A stretch of DNA of 10,372 bases from Bacillota bacterium. Its GTDB lineage: Bacteria; Bacillota; Clostridia; Oscillospirales; Ruminococcaceae. Below, in pieces: positions 1 to 6,663 of the stretch (position 1 is the first letter of the stretch; the number at the start of each line of letters is the position of its first letter). Where the stretch lies: positions 1 through 10,372 of the forward strand of contig JAEXNS010000090.1 in assembly GCA_023439605.1 (NCBI GenBank), given 5' to 3'. Position numbers and translations under genes: made by a program. The notes beneath the pieces are model-generated. The model had not been told where the DNA came from and made no database searches. It worked only from the letters and a program-made list of their open reading frames with translations.

Positions 1-1286
1 GTGTAATACGAGGTCAGTTGGCTTACATTTATACCCTGTAAATATGGTGCGAATCCAGTTATCCACCACTGCTTTTCTGAAGGTTTATAATTATAAATCT
101 GCGAAGGCAAGCCATTACGACCCTCGAGCTTTAATTCCATTCTCATTGATAAACTTCGGTCAACAACGTAATGGTCAGTTCCACTGTATCTTTTGTAAAT
201 TCCCAGTTCAGCTCCAGCACCTAGGTTAAGATAATTACCTCTCCACGCCCACAATGCATACTCTTGATTGTTTACAGTAAAATTGAAACGTTTAGCATCC
301 ATTGAAGTGGCATAATTAAAAATCATGTCATACAAACTGTTGTATCCGCCGAAACGCTGCAGAGCATCTTCACGTGCGTGATAAATATAATTTCCGTTTG
401 AATCCTTTTCCCTGTCAAAACCAAAAATATAGAATATATCACTTACCCAGCCCTTCTGGGTGATCAATGCTAATAACGGGCAGAGCCATGAGGATATCTT
501 ATTGGACCATACAACAGTAATTAATTCAGGACTGTCACTGTTAAAATCAACTTCATGATTGTGGCATCCACTTCTCCAAAGAGAAAGCGTATATGAATCA
601 AATGTTTTATCCATAAAATACAGATACCCTGAACCGCTTCCAAATCCGTGAGGCCCTGATCCTGCAACCTGTACTTCATACGGCCAGATAGTTATACGAG
701 TAGGGTTATGCTGTAATTTTACTGACTTCACATATCCACCATTATTAAATTTAATAACATCGGATAAATCATCTGAACCATTAATTTTCACCTTGTGATC
801 CATAGGAAGTCCATTTGGAGATGTTGAATATGCACATGATTCCTCACCAGGCTTCTGACACATGAATTCATCTGGATTACTGTTTTCCGTACCGACAGCA
901 TGAATTCCCACATTTTCAATATACTTAAGCGACGAATATCTTCGTACAAAAGCACTGTATTTTTCTCTGTCACTTTCAGAAATATTTTCTCCAAATGGTG
1001 TTTCACCTTCAACTGACGTCAAACGATAATTTGATTTAACTTCCTCAAGATCAGTGTGGATCTGCTCCCAGTCGCAGTCTGATTTTTCCTTCAGCCCGCA
1101 GAAAATACTGTACAGTTTTTGGTTCATTTCCTCTGTGTTTTCCGATTCGCCTAATGCCATCTTCATACCATCGCTATTATCTGCATCATTCTGATTAACA
1201 CAATCAGCTAGGAAAGAAAATACTTTTTCTTCTTCATTTGTACATCCTGCCATTTTAGCTAAAATTGCTACTGTTTCAAGTTTCAT
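1..1286 (-). CDS. DUF4474-domain protein, 3' end cut by window
   Basis: The frame is open from an ATG at 1286 to the window edge (428 codons, no stop), so the protein continues outside. GGAGG at 1298-1294, 7 bases before the ATG, fixes the start. Residues 1-95 are acidic and predicted helical (many E, D, K). Residues about 95-270 look beta-rich with no family I can name (YLYFMDKTF, LITVVWSN). Residues about 305-428 match the DUF4474 pattern as I remember it: LQRFGGYNSLYD near 309, WRGNYLNLGAGAELGIY in the middle, and WWITGF at 407-412. DUF4474 is a domain of unknown function common in Clostridia. No signal peptide or membrane segment is seen. It lies downstream of the hydrophobic-protein gene on the same strand after 171 bases, so it may be co-transcribed or use the weak promoter at 1325-1352. 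Base composition is visibly richer in GC than the next two genes. Family call is fairly sure; role unknown. Confidence 0.85.
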   Translation of the reverse strand, partial: MKLETVAILAKMAGCTNEEEKVFSFLADCVNQNDADNSDGMKMALGESENTEEMNQKLYSIFCGLKEKSDCDWEQIHTDLEEVKSNYRLTSVEGETPFGENISESDREKYSAFVRRYSSLKYIENVGIHAVGTENSNPDEFMCQKPGEESCAYSTSPNGLPMDHKVKINGSDDLSDVIKFNNGGYVKSVKLQHNPTRITIWPYEVQVAGSGPHGFGSGSGYLYFMDKTFDSYTLSLWRSGCHNHEVDFNSDSPELITVVWSNKISSWLCPLLALITQKGWVSDIFYIFGFDREKDSNGNYIYHAREDALQRFGGYNSLYDMIFNYATSMDAKRFNFTVNNQEYALWAWRGNYLNLGAGAELGIYKRYSGTDHYVVDRSLSMRMELKLEGRNGLPSQIYNYKPSEKQWWITGFAPYLQGINVSQLTSYY

Positions 1287-1324
1287 AATTTTACCTCCAA
1301 AATAATTTATTTACACCGCAAATC

Positions 1325-1352
1325 AGAATATGATATACGGACTTAAATTCAA
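1325..1352 (-). promoter_or_regulatory. Possible weak sigma-A promoter before the DUF4474 gene
   Basis: Minus strand: TTGAAT (1352-1347), 16-base spacer, TATTCT (1330-1325), each 4/6 to consensus. Transcription would start near 1318, giving a leader of about 32 bases that carries the GGAGG site. The DUF4474 gene could equally be read through from the upstream genes, since no terminator is seen between 1458 and 1286. Confidence 0.3.
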
Positions 1353-1370
1353 GATATTCTCTTAATAAGT

Positions 1371-1454
1371 TTATATAGTGTTTAGCCCATATCTACATGT
1401 CCCAAAATCATCTACATTGATACTTTTCCCAAAATTCCGTATACTTCTCCTCCT
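1371..1454 (-). other. Strong orphan Shine-Dalgarno followed by a 23-codon open frame without a normal start
   Basis: Three bases after the stop of the hydrophobic-protein gene, the minus strand carries AGGAGGAG (1454-1447), as strong a ribosome site as any here, with no ATG, GTG or TTG at proper spacing. At the usual distance lies ATA (1442-1440), which opens a 23-codon frame (IRNFGKSINVDDF...) ending in TAA at 1373-1371. An alternative frame begins with ACG at 1440. This could be a decayed small gene with a mutated start, a peptide using a rare ATA start, or chance. The stretch also holds two copies of TCCCAAAAT (1400-1408, 1427-1435) and two of ATCTACAT (1391-1398, 1410-1417). Confidence 0.25.
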
Positions 1455-1457
1455 AAA

Positions 1458-2918
1458 TTAAATAATAATACCATCTGGTAATAAGTTGTTATTTTCATTA
1501 TCATTTAATTCTTTACAGTTAGATGCTATCGAAAAATATGTAAAAATAAATGTAAAGGCTGTGAGCTGTCCACCTAAAACAGGAATAACAGCTGAGATTC
1601 CATATGTTGATTCTATTAAGAATTTTAACATACCAATCTTTGTACAACATATTAAAGGTGGTACAACTGTTAATATTCCACTTGCCACAGTAGGTATTGA
1701 AGACGGAATGCAAAGAGCAACAATTCCCGATACTTCAAATGCTATTCCATACATAAATGTAATCGCTTTTGGCCACTCTCCTGAAGCATTATCTGGAAAC
1801 GAATGATCTAAAAGTAAGAATACGCCATCCAAACACCAACCTACACATACTGCACCAAAATAAACCCATTCTGCCCAACTTGGATCTGTATACCAACAAG
1901 GTGCACTGGAAACTGCCCAAATAAATTCACTTGCAAAAGCCGCAAGATTCACCTTAAATGGGACAACTTCTCCACCAGAAAAACATGAGACTCCATCAAT
2001 ATATGATGTTGTCATATAATATACAAAACTTGACAATCCATTTACTATATTAAGCACAGACTGAACCCACATTGGAGCGATTACTGATTTATAATTTTCG
2101 TTTACAGAAGATTGAATTGATGTTTGACCAATTATTGCATCTGTAAGACGCTCTGCATTAATATATTTCTTAAATTCTTCAAATTCTAACTCATTTGAAA
2201 TTGGTGCCTTATGATTAAGCATTTTATATATTATTGTTGTTGGAAGTGCAATAATTAAACTGGATACACCAGATACCGTTAATTTATCTCCGTTAGTAAT
2301 TACAGAAAATAAGGATGATAAAAAAGGAAGTTTGATTTCACTTGTCAACAACTCCTTAAACACATTTAATGCCTGTTTTATTAGTAATAAAAGAGTTTTG
2401 ACAATTGCTGAAGCAGCTGAAACTACTACAACTGCAAGTCCTTCAAAAATCTTAAGTAGACCGCACATCATCATGTTAAACATATTATCACGACCTGTAA
2501 GCATTTCAGAAAAATAATTATACGCCTGACTAAATGCATCAGTATTTTCTATAGATTTTGTAAATTCCTCAAGTATTAGCATAAACTCATTTAAATCATC
2601 AGAAAAATCTAAAAAATCATTAATAGCTGAACTATTTTGAGATATAAGACAAGGTACATCTCTTTCAATATATTGTATATACAGAAAATTATTTGATGCC
2701 TGATATCTAACTTCTTCATTACCAGTCTGATCCGGATTGACAGTGCCATCAAGCATAGTGCCTACTGACGTATTGGGATCGATTTTTTTAACAAATTTAT
2801 CAATTGATTCTACTATGTCATCTTTAAATTTATCCAGTGTACTTTCAACTTTATCTGCAACAAAATCTAAAGTATTATTAGCTGCAATAAAAATTTCATC
2901 AGTACAGTAATCCATCAT
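1458..2918 (-). CDS. Protein of helical and hydrophobic segments, second half of a propeller/helix protein family (unknown function)
   Basis: 486 residues. The start is taken at the ATG at 2918; a second ATG follows directly at 2915. No good Shine-Dalgarno precedes it (AGGAG is 24 bases away), and the gene overlaps the upstream gene by 20 bases, so translation is probably coupled. Residues 15-50 are charged and predicted helical. Hydrophobic stretches lie near 158-180 (LAVVVVSAAS, LLLLI), 213-233, 283-301, 325-340, 351-370, 386-404, 408-426 and 438-463, suggesting a membrane-inserting or strongly amphipathic protein. The block LPFLSSLF...SSLIIALPTTIIYKML...KAP (197-239) resembles, from memory, a conserved block near the middle of very large proteins of unknown function in some actinobacteria and fungi, where it follows a propeller and Ig-like part in one chain. 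There is no signal peptide. A pore-forming or membrane-associated role is inference only. Confidence 0.8.
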   Translation of the reverse strand: MMDYCTDEIFIAANNTLDFVADKVESTLDKFKDDIVESIDKFVKKIDPNTSVGTMLDGTVNPDQTGNEEVRYQASNNFLYIQYIERDVPCLISQNSSAINDFLDFSDDLNEFMLILEEFTKSIENTDAFSQAYNYFSEMLTGRDNMFNMMMCGLLKIFEGLAVVVVSAASAIVKTLLLLIKQALNVFKELLTSEIKLPFLSSLFSVITNGDKLTVSGVSSLIIALPTTIIYKMLNHKAPISNELEFEEFKKYINAERLTDAIIGQTSIQSSVNENYKSVIAPMWVQSVLNIVNGLSSFVYYMTTSYIDGVSCFSGGEVVPFKVNLAAFASEFIWAVSSAPCWYTDPSWAEWVYFGAVCVGWCLDGVFLLLDHSFPDNASGEWPKAITFMYGIAFEVSGIVALCIPSSIPTVASGILTVVPPLICCTKIGMLKFLIESTYGISAVIPVLGGQLTAFTFIFTYFSIASNCKELNDNENNNLLPDGIII

Positions 2919-4368
2919 TTTTTGTTGCTTTAATAAGCCTGTCTCCTGTAATATATTTTAGAATTTTTTCCACAGGTGCATATTGATAAATATTTAGCGT
3001 TGCTACATCTTCAGTTGGCGGACCATTATCTGAAATAAAAGAAACACATAAATCCGGAACACTAAGTGTCTGTGTTTCTTGTGATATGGATATTACACCA
3101 TTAGCATTTGTTTTAAGATCAATAACCTTATTTGGACCAACAATAACTACATTTCCATTGACTTCAATACGTGTATCTTCTTTACTCCATACTTTAATTG
3201 AAGCATTTGGATATATTAATCCATATGAATCGTATGCAGTTATTTCTGACATATATGAATCATACTTTAATATATCATTATCTGATGGCAAAGTGATTTC
3301 CTGAACGTTCCAGTTACGTGATTCTTTTTCTAGAAGAAAATAATTAACCAATTCGTTATCACTATTATTACAGAAAAGTGATGGCGAGGTATTATTCCTG
3401 TATGTAATACAAAAATCATCACAATTAGAAATTAACGGAGATATTTCTCTGAATAAATCTTCTTCCTCCACAGTTATATAACCATGAACAACTCTATTTT
3501 CTAAAGAACGACAAAAAATATGTATTCCAAAATTTATTTCATTATACAAATATACTTCTTCAACCTTTATTTCCTGGTCAGTTTTTACCCAAACACAACC
3601 AGTATTATTTAAAAGAACATAAACATCATTATTGTTTATTACCGCCATAACATCATACTTATTAATATCATCATACACAGCATCTATTTTTGAGCAAGAA
3701 GACGATACAGGTAATTGTGGTAATTCTATTAAATTACCAGAAACAGCATTAATTCCAGTAATTCTTGTTCCAGCTATTACAAATATAGGGTCTAAAACAT
3801 CTGACGTTAACCATGTACATACATTTGAATTTACTATAAAACCTGTACTGCTAATTAATGTGCTATCACCTTGCCATTTTCCGCACATAGCATATATATC
3901 TAACTTTTCTTTTTCAGTATCAGCCTTCATTAATACTAAAATCCAAATGTTATCACCTATTTGTTTCACTGATATATTTTCAATTTCATACGCATTATAG
4001 GGCAATGAAATATTGACTTTTTTAGGTTCACTATAAGAAACACTTCCCTTTACTTTTTTTACATAATAAAGTTCTTCAGCTTGTGAAGCAAAAATTATAA
4101 TATCTCCATTCTGACAGCATATTGATGAAATCAATGAACCCTGAAGATGTATGGTTTCATTTTTATAGCCAGTTGAACTATTTATATCCGTAAAAAAACT
4201 CTCCACATATCCATCTGTACGCAAATAAAAAAACTCATCGGCACCATCTTGATTATGTACACTTTGTAGCTGTTCCCCCATTTGTATAGGCTGTGAAAGC
4301 CTATAATTCTCAGTGAATTTAGTATAAACTGTACAATAGCCTTTTTCATTTTTATTATTACTTTTCAT
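2899..4368 (-). CDS. Predicted beta-propeller plus Ig-like protein (unknown function)
   Basis: 489 residues from ATG 4368, preceded by AGGAGAGG at 4382-4375 with a 6-base gap. There is no signal peptide. Residues about 20-370 are strand-rich with recurring hydrophobic-turn units (NGDIIIFAS, DNIWILVL, DPIFVIAG, NDVYVLLNN, FGIHIFCR), as expected of a beta-propeller of the tectonin/lectin-like kind, though I cannot count blades reliably. Residues about 371-445 look like one Ig-like domain (EITAYDSYGLIYPNASIKV, then VNGNVVIV, then NANGVISIS, then LSVPDLCVSF). The tail VEKILKYITGDRLIKA...DGLLY (466-489) resembles a linker that, from memory, joins the Ig-like domain to a helical part in giant one-chain relatives. 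Here the chain stops there, and the helical part starts as a separate gene in an overlapping frame. It is first in a likely operon with its own promoter. Binding to a surface or glycan is inference. Confidence 0.8.
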   Translation of the reverse strand: MKSNNKNEKGYCTVYTKFTENYRLSQPIQMGEQLQSVHNQDGADEFFYLRTDGYVESFFTDINSSTGYKNETIHLQGSLISSICCQNGDIIIFASQAEELYYVKKVKGSVSYSEPKKVNISLPYNAYEIENISVKQIGDNIWILVLMKADTEKEKLDIYAMCGKWQGDSTLISSTGFIVNSNVCTWLTSDVLDPIFVIAGTRITGINAVSGNLIELPQLPVSSSCSKIDAVYDDINKYDVMAVINNNDVYVLLNNTGCVWVKTDQEIKVEEVYLYNEINFGIHIFCRSLENRVVHGYITVEEEDLFREISPLISNCDDFCITYRNNTSPSLFCNNSDNELVNYFLLEKESRNWNVQEITLPSDNDILKYDSYMSEITAYDSYGLIYPNASIKVWSKEDTRIEVNGNVVIVGPNKVIDLKTNANGVISISQETQTLSVPDLCVSFISDNGPPTEDVATLNIYQYAPVEKILKYITGDRLIKATKNDGLLY

Positions 4369-4437
4369 CGTAAACCTCTCCTTTACTGAAAAATACGTAT
4401 CATATGCTATTATGTTTACTTTTGATTTATAAATAAT

Positions 4438-4465
4438 ATTATATACCGTTCATCTTTTTTTACAA
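4438..4465 (-). promoter_or_regulatory. Sigma-A promoter of the propeller operon
   Basis: Minus strand: TTGTAA (4465-4460), 16-base spacer, perfect TATAAT (4443-4438). Transcription would start near 4431, giving a leader of about 60 bases that ends in the AGGAGAGG ribosome site of the propeller gene. Confidence 0.55.
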
Positions 4466-4484
4466 TATATTCACGATAAAATAC

Positions 4485-4515
4485 ATCAATTAAACGATAA
4501 GATGCGTTAATTGAT
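4485..4515 (-). promoter_or_regulatory. Inverted repeat upstream of the propeller promoter, candidate operator
   Basis: ATCAATTAA (4485-4493) and TTAATTGAT (4507-4515) are perfect 9-base arms around 13 bases. Allowing one bulged A, the match extends inward (AACG/CGTT). It begins 20 bases upstream of the -35 box, where an activator commonly binds. It could also be an AT-rich cruciform with no regulatory role. No second copy was noticed near any other promoter in the window. Confidence 0.35.
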
Positions 4516-4670
4516 AATTTAGATACACTGTAAATAAATATAGTGATGTAACTTAAATATTTTCAGAAAAGCAACAGTATATAGTGTAAATCCCAATAAA
4601 AATAAAATGAACATATTTTTTAATAATTGAATGACACATTTAATTTATCGACTCAAACATAACATTATTT

Positions 4671-4746
4671 GAAAAAGAAGCGGAGTTTGAGGCGAAGCCT
4701 CATAAATTGCGTCAGCAATTTGCTTAAGTTGACGACATTCGTCAAC
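4671..4746. repeat. Dispersed hairpin repeat, copy 1 (three stem-loops)
   Basis: Three back-to-back perfect hairpins: TGAGGC-GAA-GCCTCA (4688-4702), AAATTGC-GTCA-GCAATTT (4704-4721) and GTTGACG-ACATT-CGTCAAC (4728-4746). Bases 4671-4739 recur as the reverse complement at 9386-9454 with 65 of 69 identical by hand alignment. This looks like a non-coding dispersed repeat of the kind seen between genes in Ruminococcus-type genomes. The rest of the gene-free stretch 4369-4819 holds the propeller promoter, the inverted repeat and the merR terminator. Bases 4516-4670 are AT-rich with nothing I can name. Confidence 0.8.
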
Positions 4747-4764
4747 CATTGGATCCATTAATGT

Positions 4765-4792
4765 AAAAAGGGCAGGCTATAATGCCTACCCC
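4765..4792 (-). terminator. Intrinsic terminator after the MerR gene
   Basis: On the minus strand GGGTAGGC (4791-4784), loop ATTATA, GCCTGCCC (4777-4770) form an 8-bp stem with one G-T pair, followed at once by TTTTT (4769-4765). It lies about 30 bases after the stop of the MerR gene and separates it from the propeller operon. Confidence 0.75.
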
Positions 4793-4819
4793 AAAAGCTT
4801 TTTGATAAATTTTTCTAAA

Positions 4820-5791
4820 TTAATTCTTTTTTTTAATAGGTATTAATAAATCAAGCTGTACATATTCATTAACCGCACCCGTATAATAAGAATAAGCATT
4901 AATATGTTCCTCAAGAGTTCCACCCATCCCATAAGGTTCACGACATTCAATGTCATATTCATCACTTTTTTTCATATACTCATAAAATGTTCCCCACTCA
5001 TGAAAATCGCCCATTTTTATGCAATGTGCAGCATATAAACCTCCGCCAAATTGCCTTTTTTCAAGTGATTCAGATACTTTCATATCATCAGGTATAGTAA
5101 CCCAAAATTCATATCCGTAATGCTCCTGCCCTTCCTGCGGTGAAGGATTATTAAATCCATAAACTCTAAAATCAGGCTTTATTTCCGATAAATTTACTGA
5201 TTTTATAAAGTCCCTAAGTTTTTCACCAGCATTATCCTCAGGATTTTCACCTACATATTGACTTGCTGCAACTGTTACAGGTGGCAAATATACAATTCTA
5301 ATTTCCATTTGACTTCCTATAATTTTGTTTGCATTATTCAATTCCTCCATTGATTGTTCCTCCTTTAAGTTAAATTTTGAAAGGCTAAGAGCATTTACAA
5401 CCTCAATTAGTTCACTATCTTCAAGTAAATCAAGATGAATTTTTTCTTCAATACTTTCATCAAGTCGATTAACAAAAACATTTAAAATATTGCGAATGGT
5501 GTTCAATGCATTTATTTCATCATCAAGTGCAATGATTTTTTCACGCATAATCTGCAATGCTTTTGTCTGCTCATAATCATTAAGTATAACCCCAATAAGT
5601 TTAATAGGAATACGCAGTTTTCTTAGTATTATCGTCTGCTGCAGACGTCTTACCGCAGTTTCATCATAAACTCGATATGCATAATCTTCTTTTCGGCTGC
5701 TTGATATTAACCCAACCTTTTCATAATAATGAAGCATTCTTGTTGAGACATTAAAATTTCTCGAAACTTCACTAATAGTCAGTATTTCCAT
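4820..5791 (-). CDS. MerR-family transcriptional regulator with GyrI-like effector-binding domain
   Basis: 323 residues from ATG 5791 behind AAAGGAGAGG (5806-5797). Residues 1-70 are the MerR winged helix (LTISEVSRNFNVSTRMLHYY, then EKVGLI and YRVYDETAVRRLQ). Residues about 72-115 form the long dimerising helix. Residues about 162-320 are a GyrI-like/SOAR ligand domain (IRIVYLPPVTVAASQYVG, PDFRVYGFNNPSP, YGYEFWVTIPDDM, GGGLYAAH, EEHINAYSYY). Members of this layout (BmrR-like) bind a small, often amphipathic or cationic, molecule and switch a promoter with an over-long spacer. The gene's own promoter has exactly that spacer, so autoregulation is likely. It stands alone, with its own promoter and terminator, and no transporter or other usual target is next to it. 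The ligand cannot be predicted. A regulatory tie to the propeller operon would be guesswork. Confidence 0.93.
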   Translation of the reverse strand: MEILTISEVSRNFNVSTRMLHYYEKVGLISSSRKEDYAYRVYDETAVRRLQQTIILRKLRIPIKLIGVILNDYEQTKALQIMREKIIALDDEINALNTIRNILNVFVNRLDESIEEKIHLDLLEDSELIEVVNALSLSKFNLKEEQSMEELNNANKIIGSQMEIRIVYLPPVTVAASQYVGENPEDNAGEKLRDFIKSVNLSEIKPDFRVYGFNNPSPQEGQEHYGYEFWVTIPDDMKVSESLEKRQFGGGLYAAHCIKMGDFHEWGTFYEYMKKSDEYDIECREPYGMGGTLEEHINAYSYYTGAVNEYVQLDLLIPIKKKN

Positions 5792-5814
5792 ATGCTCCTC
5801 TCCTTTCTTTATTT

Positions 5815-5845
5815 ATTATAAAGTATGACACAGTGTTCAAGTCAA
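5815..5845 (-). promoter_or_regulatory. MerR-type promoter/operator with 19-bp spacer
   Basis: Minus strand: TTGACT (5845-5840), 19-base spacer (5839-5821), TATAAT (5820-5815). Normal sigma-A spacers are 17 bases; 19 is the hallmark of promoters that MerR-family proteins untwist. The spacer contains the palindrome ACACTGTGT with imperfect flanking half-sites (TTGAACAC/TGTGTCATA). Transcription would start near 5808, only about 17 bases before the ATG, so the leader is little more than the ribosome site. Confidence 0.75.
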
Positions 5846-5972
5846 GTGATTAATATTACCATTTACTCTTAAATAACATAAAAATATATACCTAAAATTT
5901 TTATTTGATTTTATAATTCATTCAAAAAACAAGTATGTTTGGAAAGCCTATTAAAGATTTAATAAGATCTTT

Positions 5973-6659
5973 TTATGGTTTTGTTAAATCTATCCTTAAT
6001 CTTTGATTTATTTCCTCAATAATCCTAAAAACTTGAGTACAAGGTACTCTTTTAGATGCTGATTTTTCAGAACATGAAGCATCATTTAACTTCTTTGAAA
6101 ATTTAACCGCAAGACTTAATTTTTTAGAATCATGTATAAGCTTAAAAACATCATCTGCCTTATCATAGTCAACACCAAGTAATTCAGTTAATTTATCAAA
6201 ATATGCCCCTCTTCCATTATCACTTTTGTAATAAATATAATGAAGAATATACCATAACTCAAAACACTCATTTGACCATATCGGAATATACCCTTTATCA
6301 ACTGCCATCCTTATAGCATTATTAAACTGTTGTAATTTAAAAGAATCCTTGTCAAATAATACAAAAGTTTTTTCAAACGGAATACCTTTTCTTTGTGTAC
6401 GAAACCTATCAGCAAGATCAAAAAAATCATCAACACACTTTACTAATGATTCTGTGTTTCTTCCAACTCCTTTAATTTCATATAATAATGGAGATTTACT
6501 TGTTAATGTGTTTGCATAATCTATTAAGCTTTTTATATAATTAGGTTCTGTTTTGGTTCCCTCACAAACAAATAACCATGTTTCTGATCGCTCTTTTTTC
6601 TTCTTATTCATGAGTTCTTGTCGAGAAACTCGGCTTTTTGTAAATATTTGATCTGCCAT
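5973..6659 (-). CDS. rloB: RloB-like protein, putative toxin/nuclease half of an AbiL-like abortive infection pair
   Basis: 228 residues from ATG 6659. An in-frame ATG at 6674 has no ribosome site, whereas GAGGAG at 6672-6667 sits 7 bases before 6659, so the shorter start is chosen. Motifs as expected for RloB: VCEGTKTEPNY (31-41), GRNT (66-69), LFDKDSF (101-107), WSNECFELW (128-136), and a C-terminal helix after VPCTQV. The Glu in VCEG and the D-x-D of FDKD look like the acidic residues of a Toprim-type metal site, so nuclease activity is plausible; that is inference from the motif. The start lies 4 bases after the ATPase stop, and its ribosome site overlaps the last two ATPase codons, so the two are made together. 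In Lactococcus AbiL and in Campylobacter type I restriction loci such ATPase-RloB pairs occur together. No strong terminator follows. Confidence 0.92.
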   Translation of the reverse strand: MADQIFTKSRVSRQELMNKKKKERSETWLFVCEGTKTEPNYIKSLIDYANTLTSKSPLLYEIKGVGRNTESLVKCVDDFFDLADRFRTQRKGIPFEKTFVLFDKDSFKLQQFNNAIRMAVDKGYIPIWSNECFELWYILHYIYYKSDNGRGAYFDKLTELLGVDYDKADDVFKLIHDSKKLSLAVKFSKKLNDASCSEKSASKRVPCTQVFRIIEEINQRLRIDLTKP

Positions 6660-6663
6660 GATA

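Noticed and set aside
788..1012. Minus-strand 74-codon frame
   Set aside because: It is in another frame of the DUF4474 gene, whose long frame is open through the same bases and carries recognisable domain motifs.
1486..1806. Plus-strand open frame of 106 codons
   Set aside because: It lies wholly inside the minus-strand hydrophobic-protein gene and has no ribosome site or recognisable protein; it is an opposite-strand shadow.
3632..4000. Plus-strand open frame of 122 codons
   Set aside because: Antisense to the propeller gene, whose start, ribosome site and promoter are clear; no protein signal on the plus strand.
5923..5940. Terminator after rloB (AAACA-TACT-TGTTT plus T run on the minus strand)
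   Set aside because: The stem is only five pairs, four of them A-T; too weak to call.
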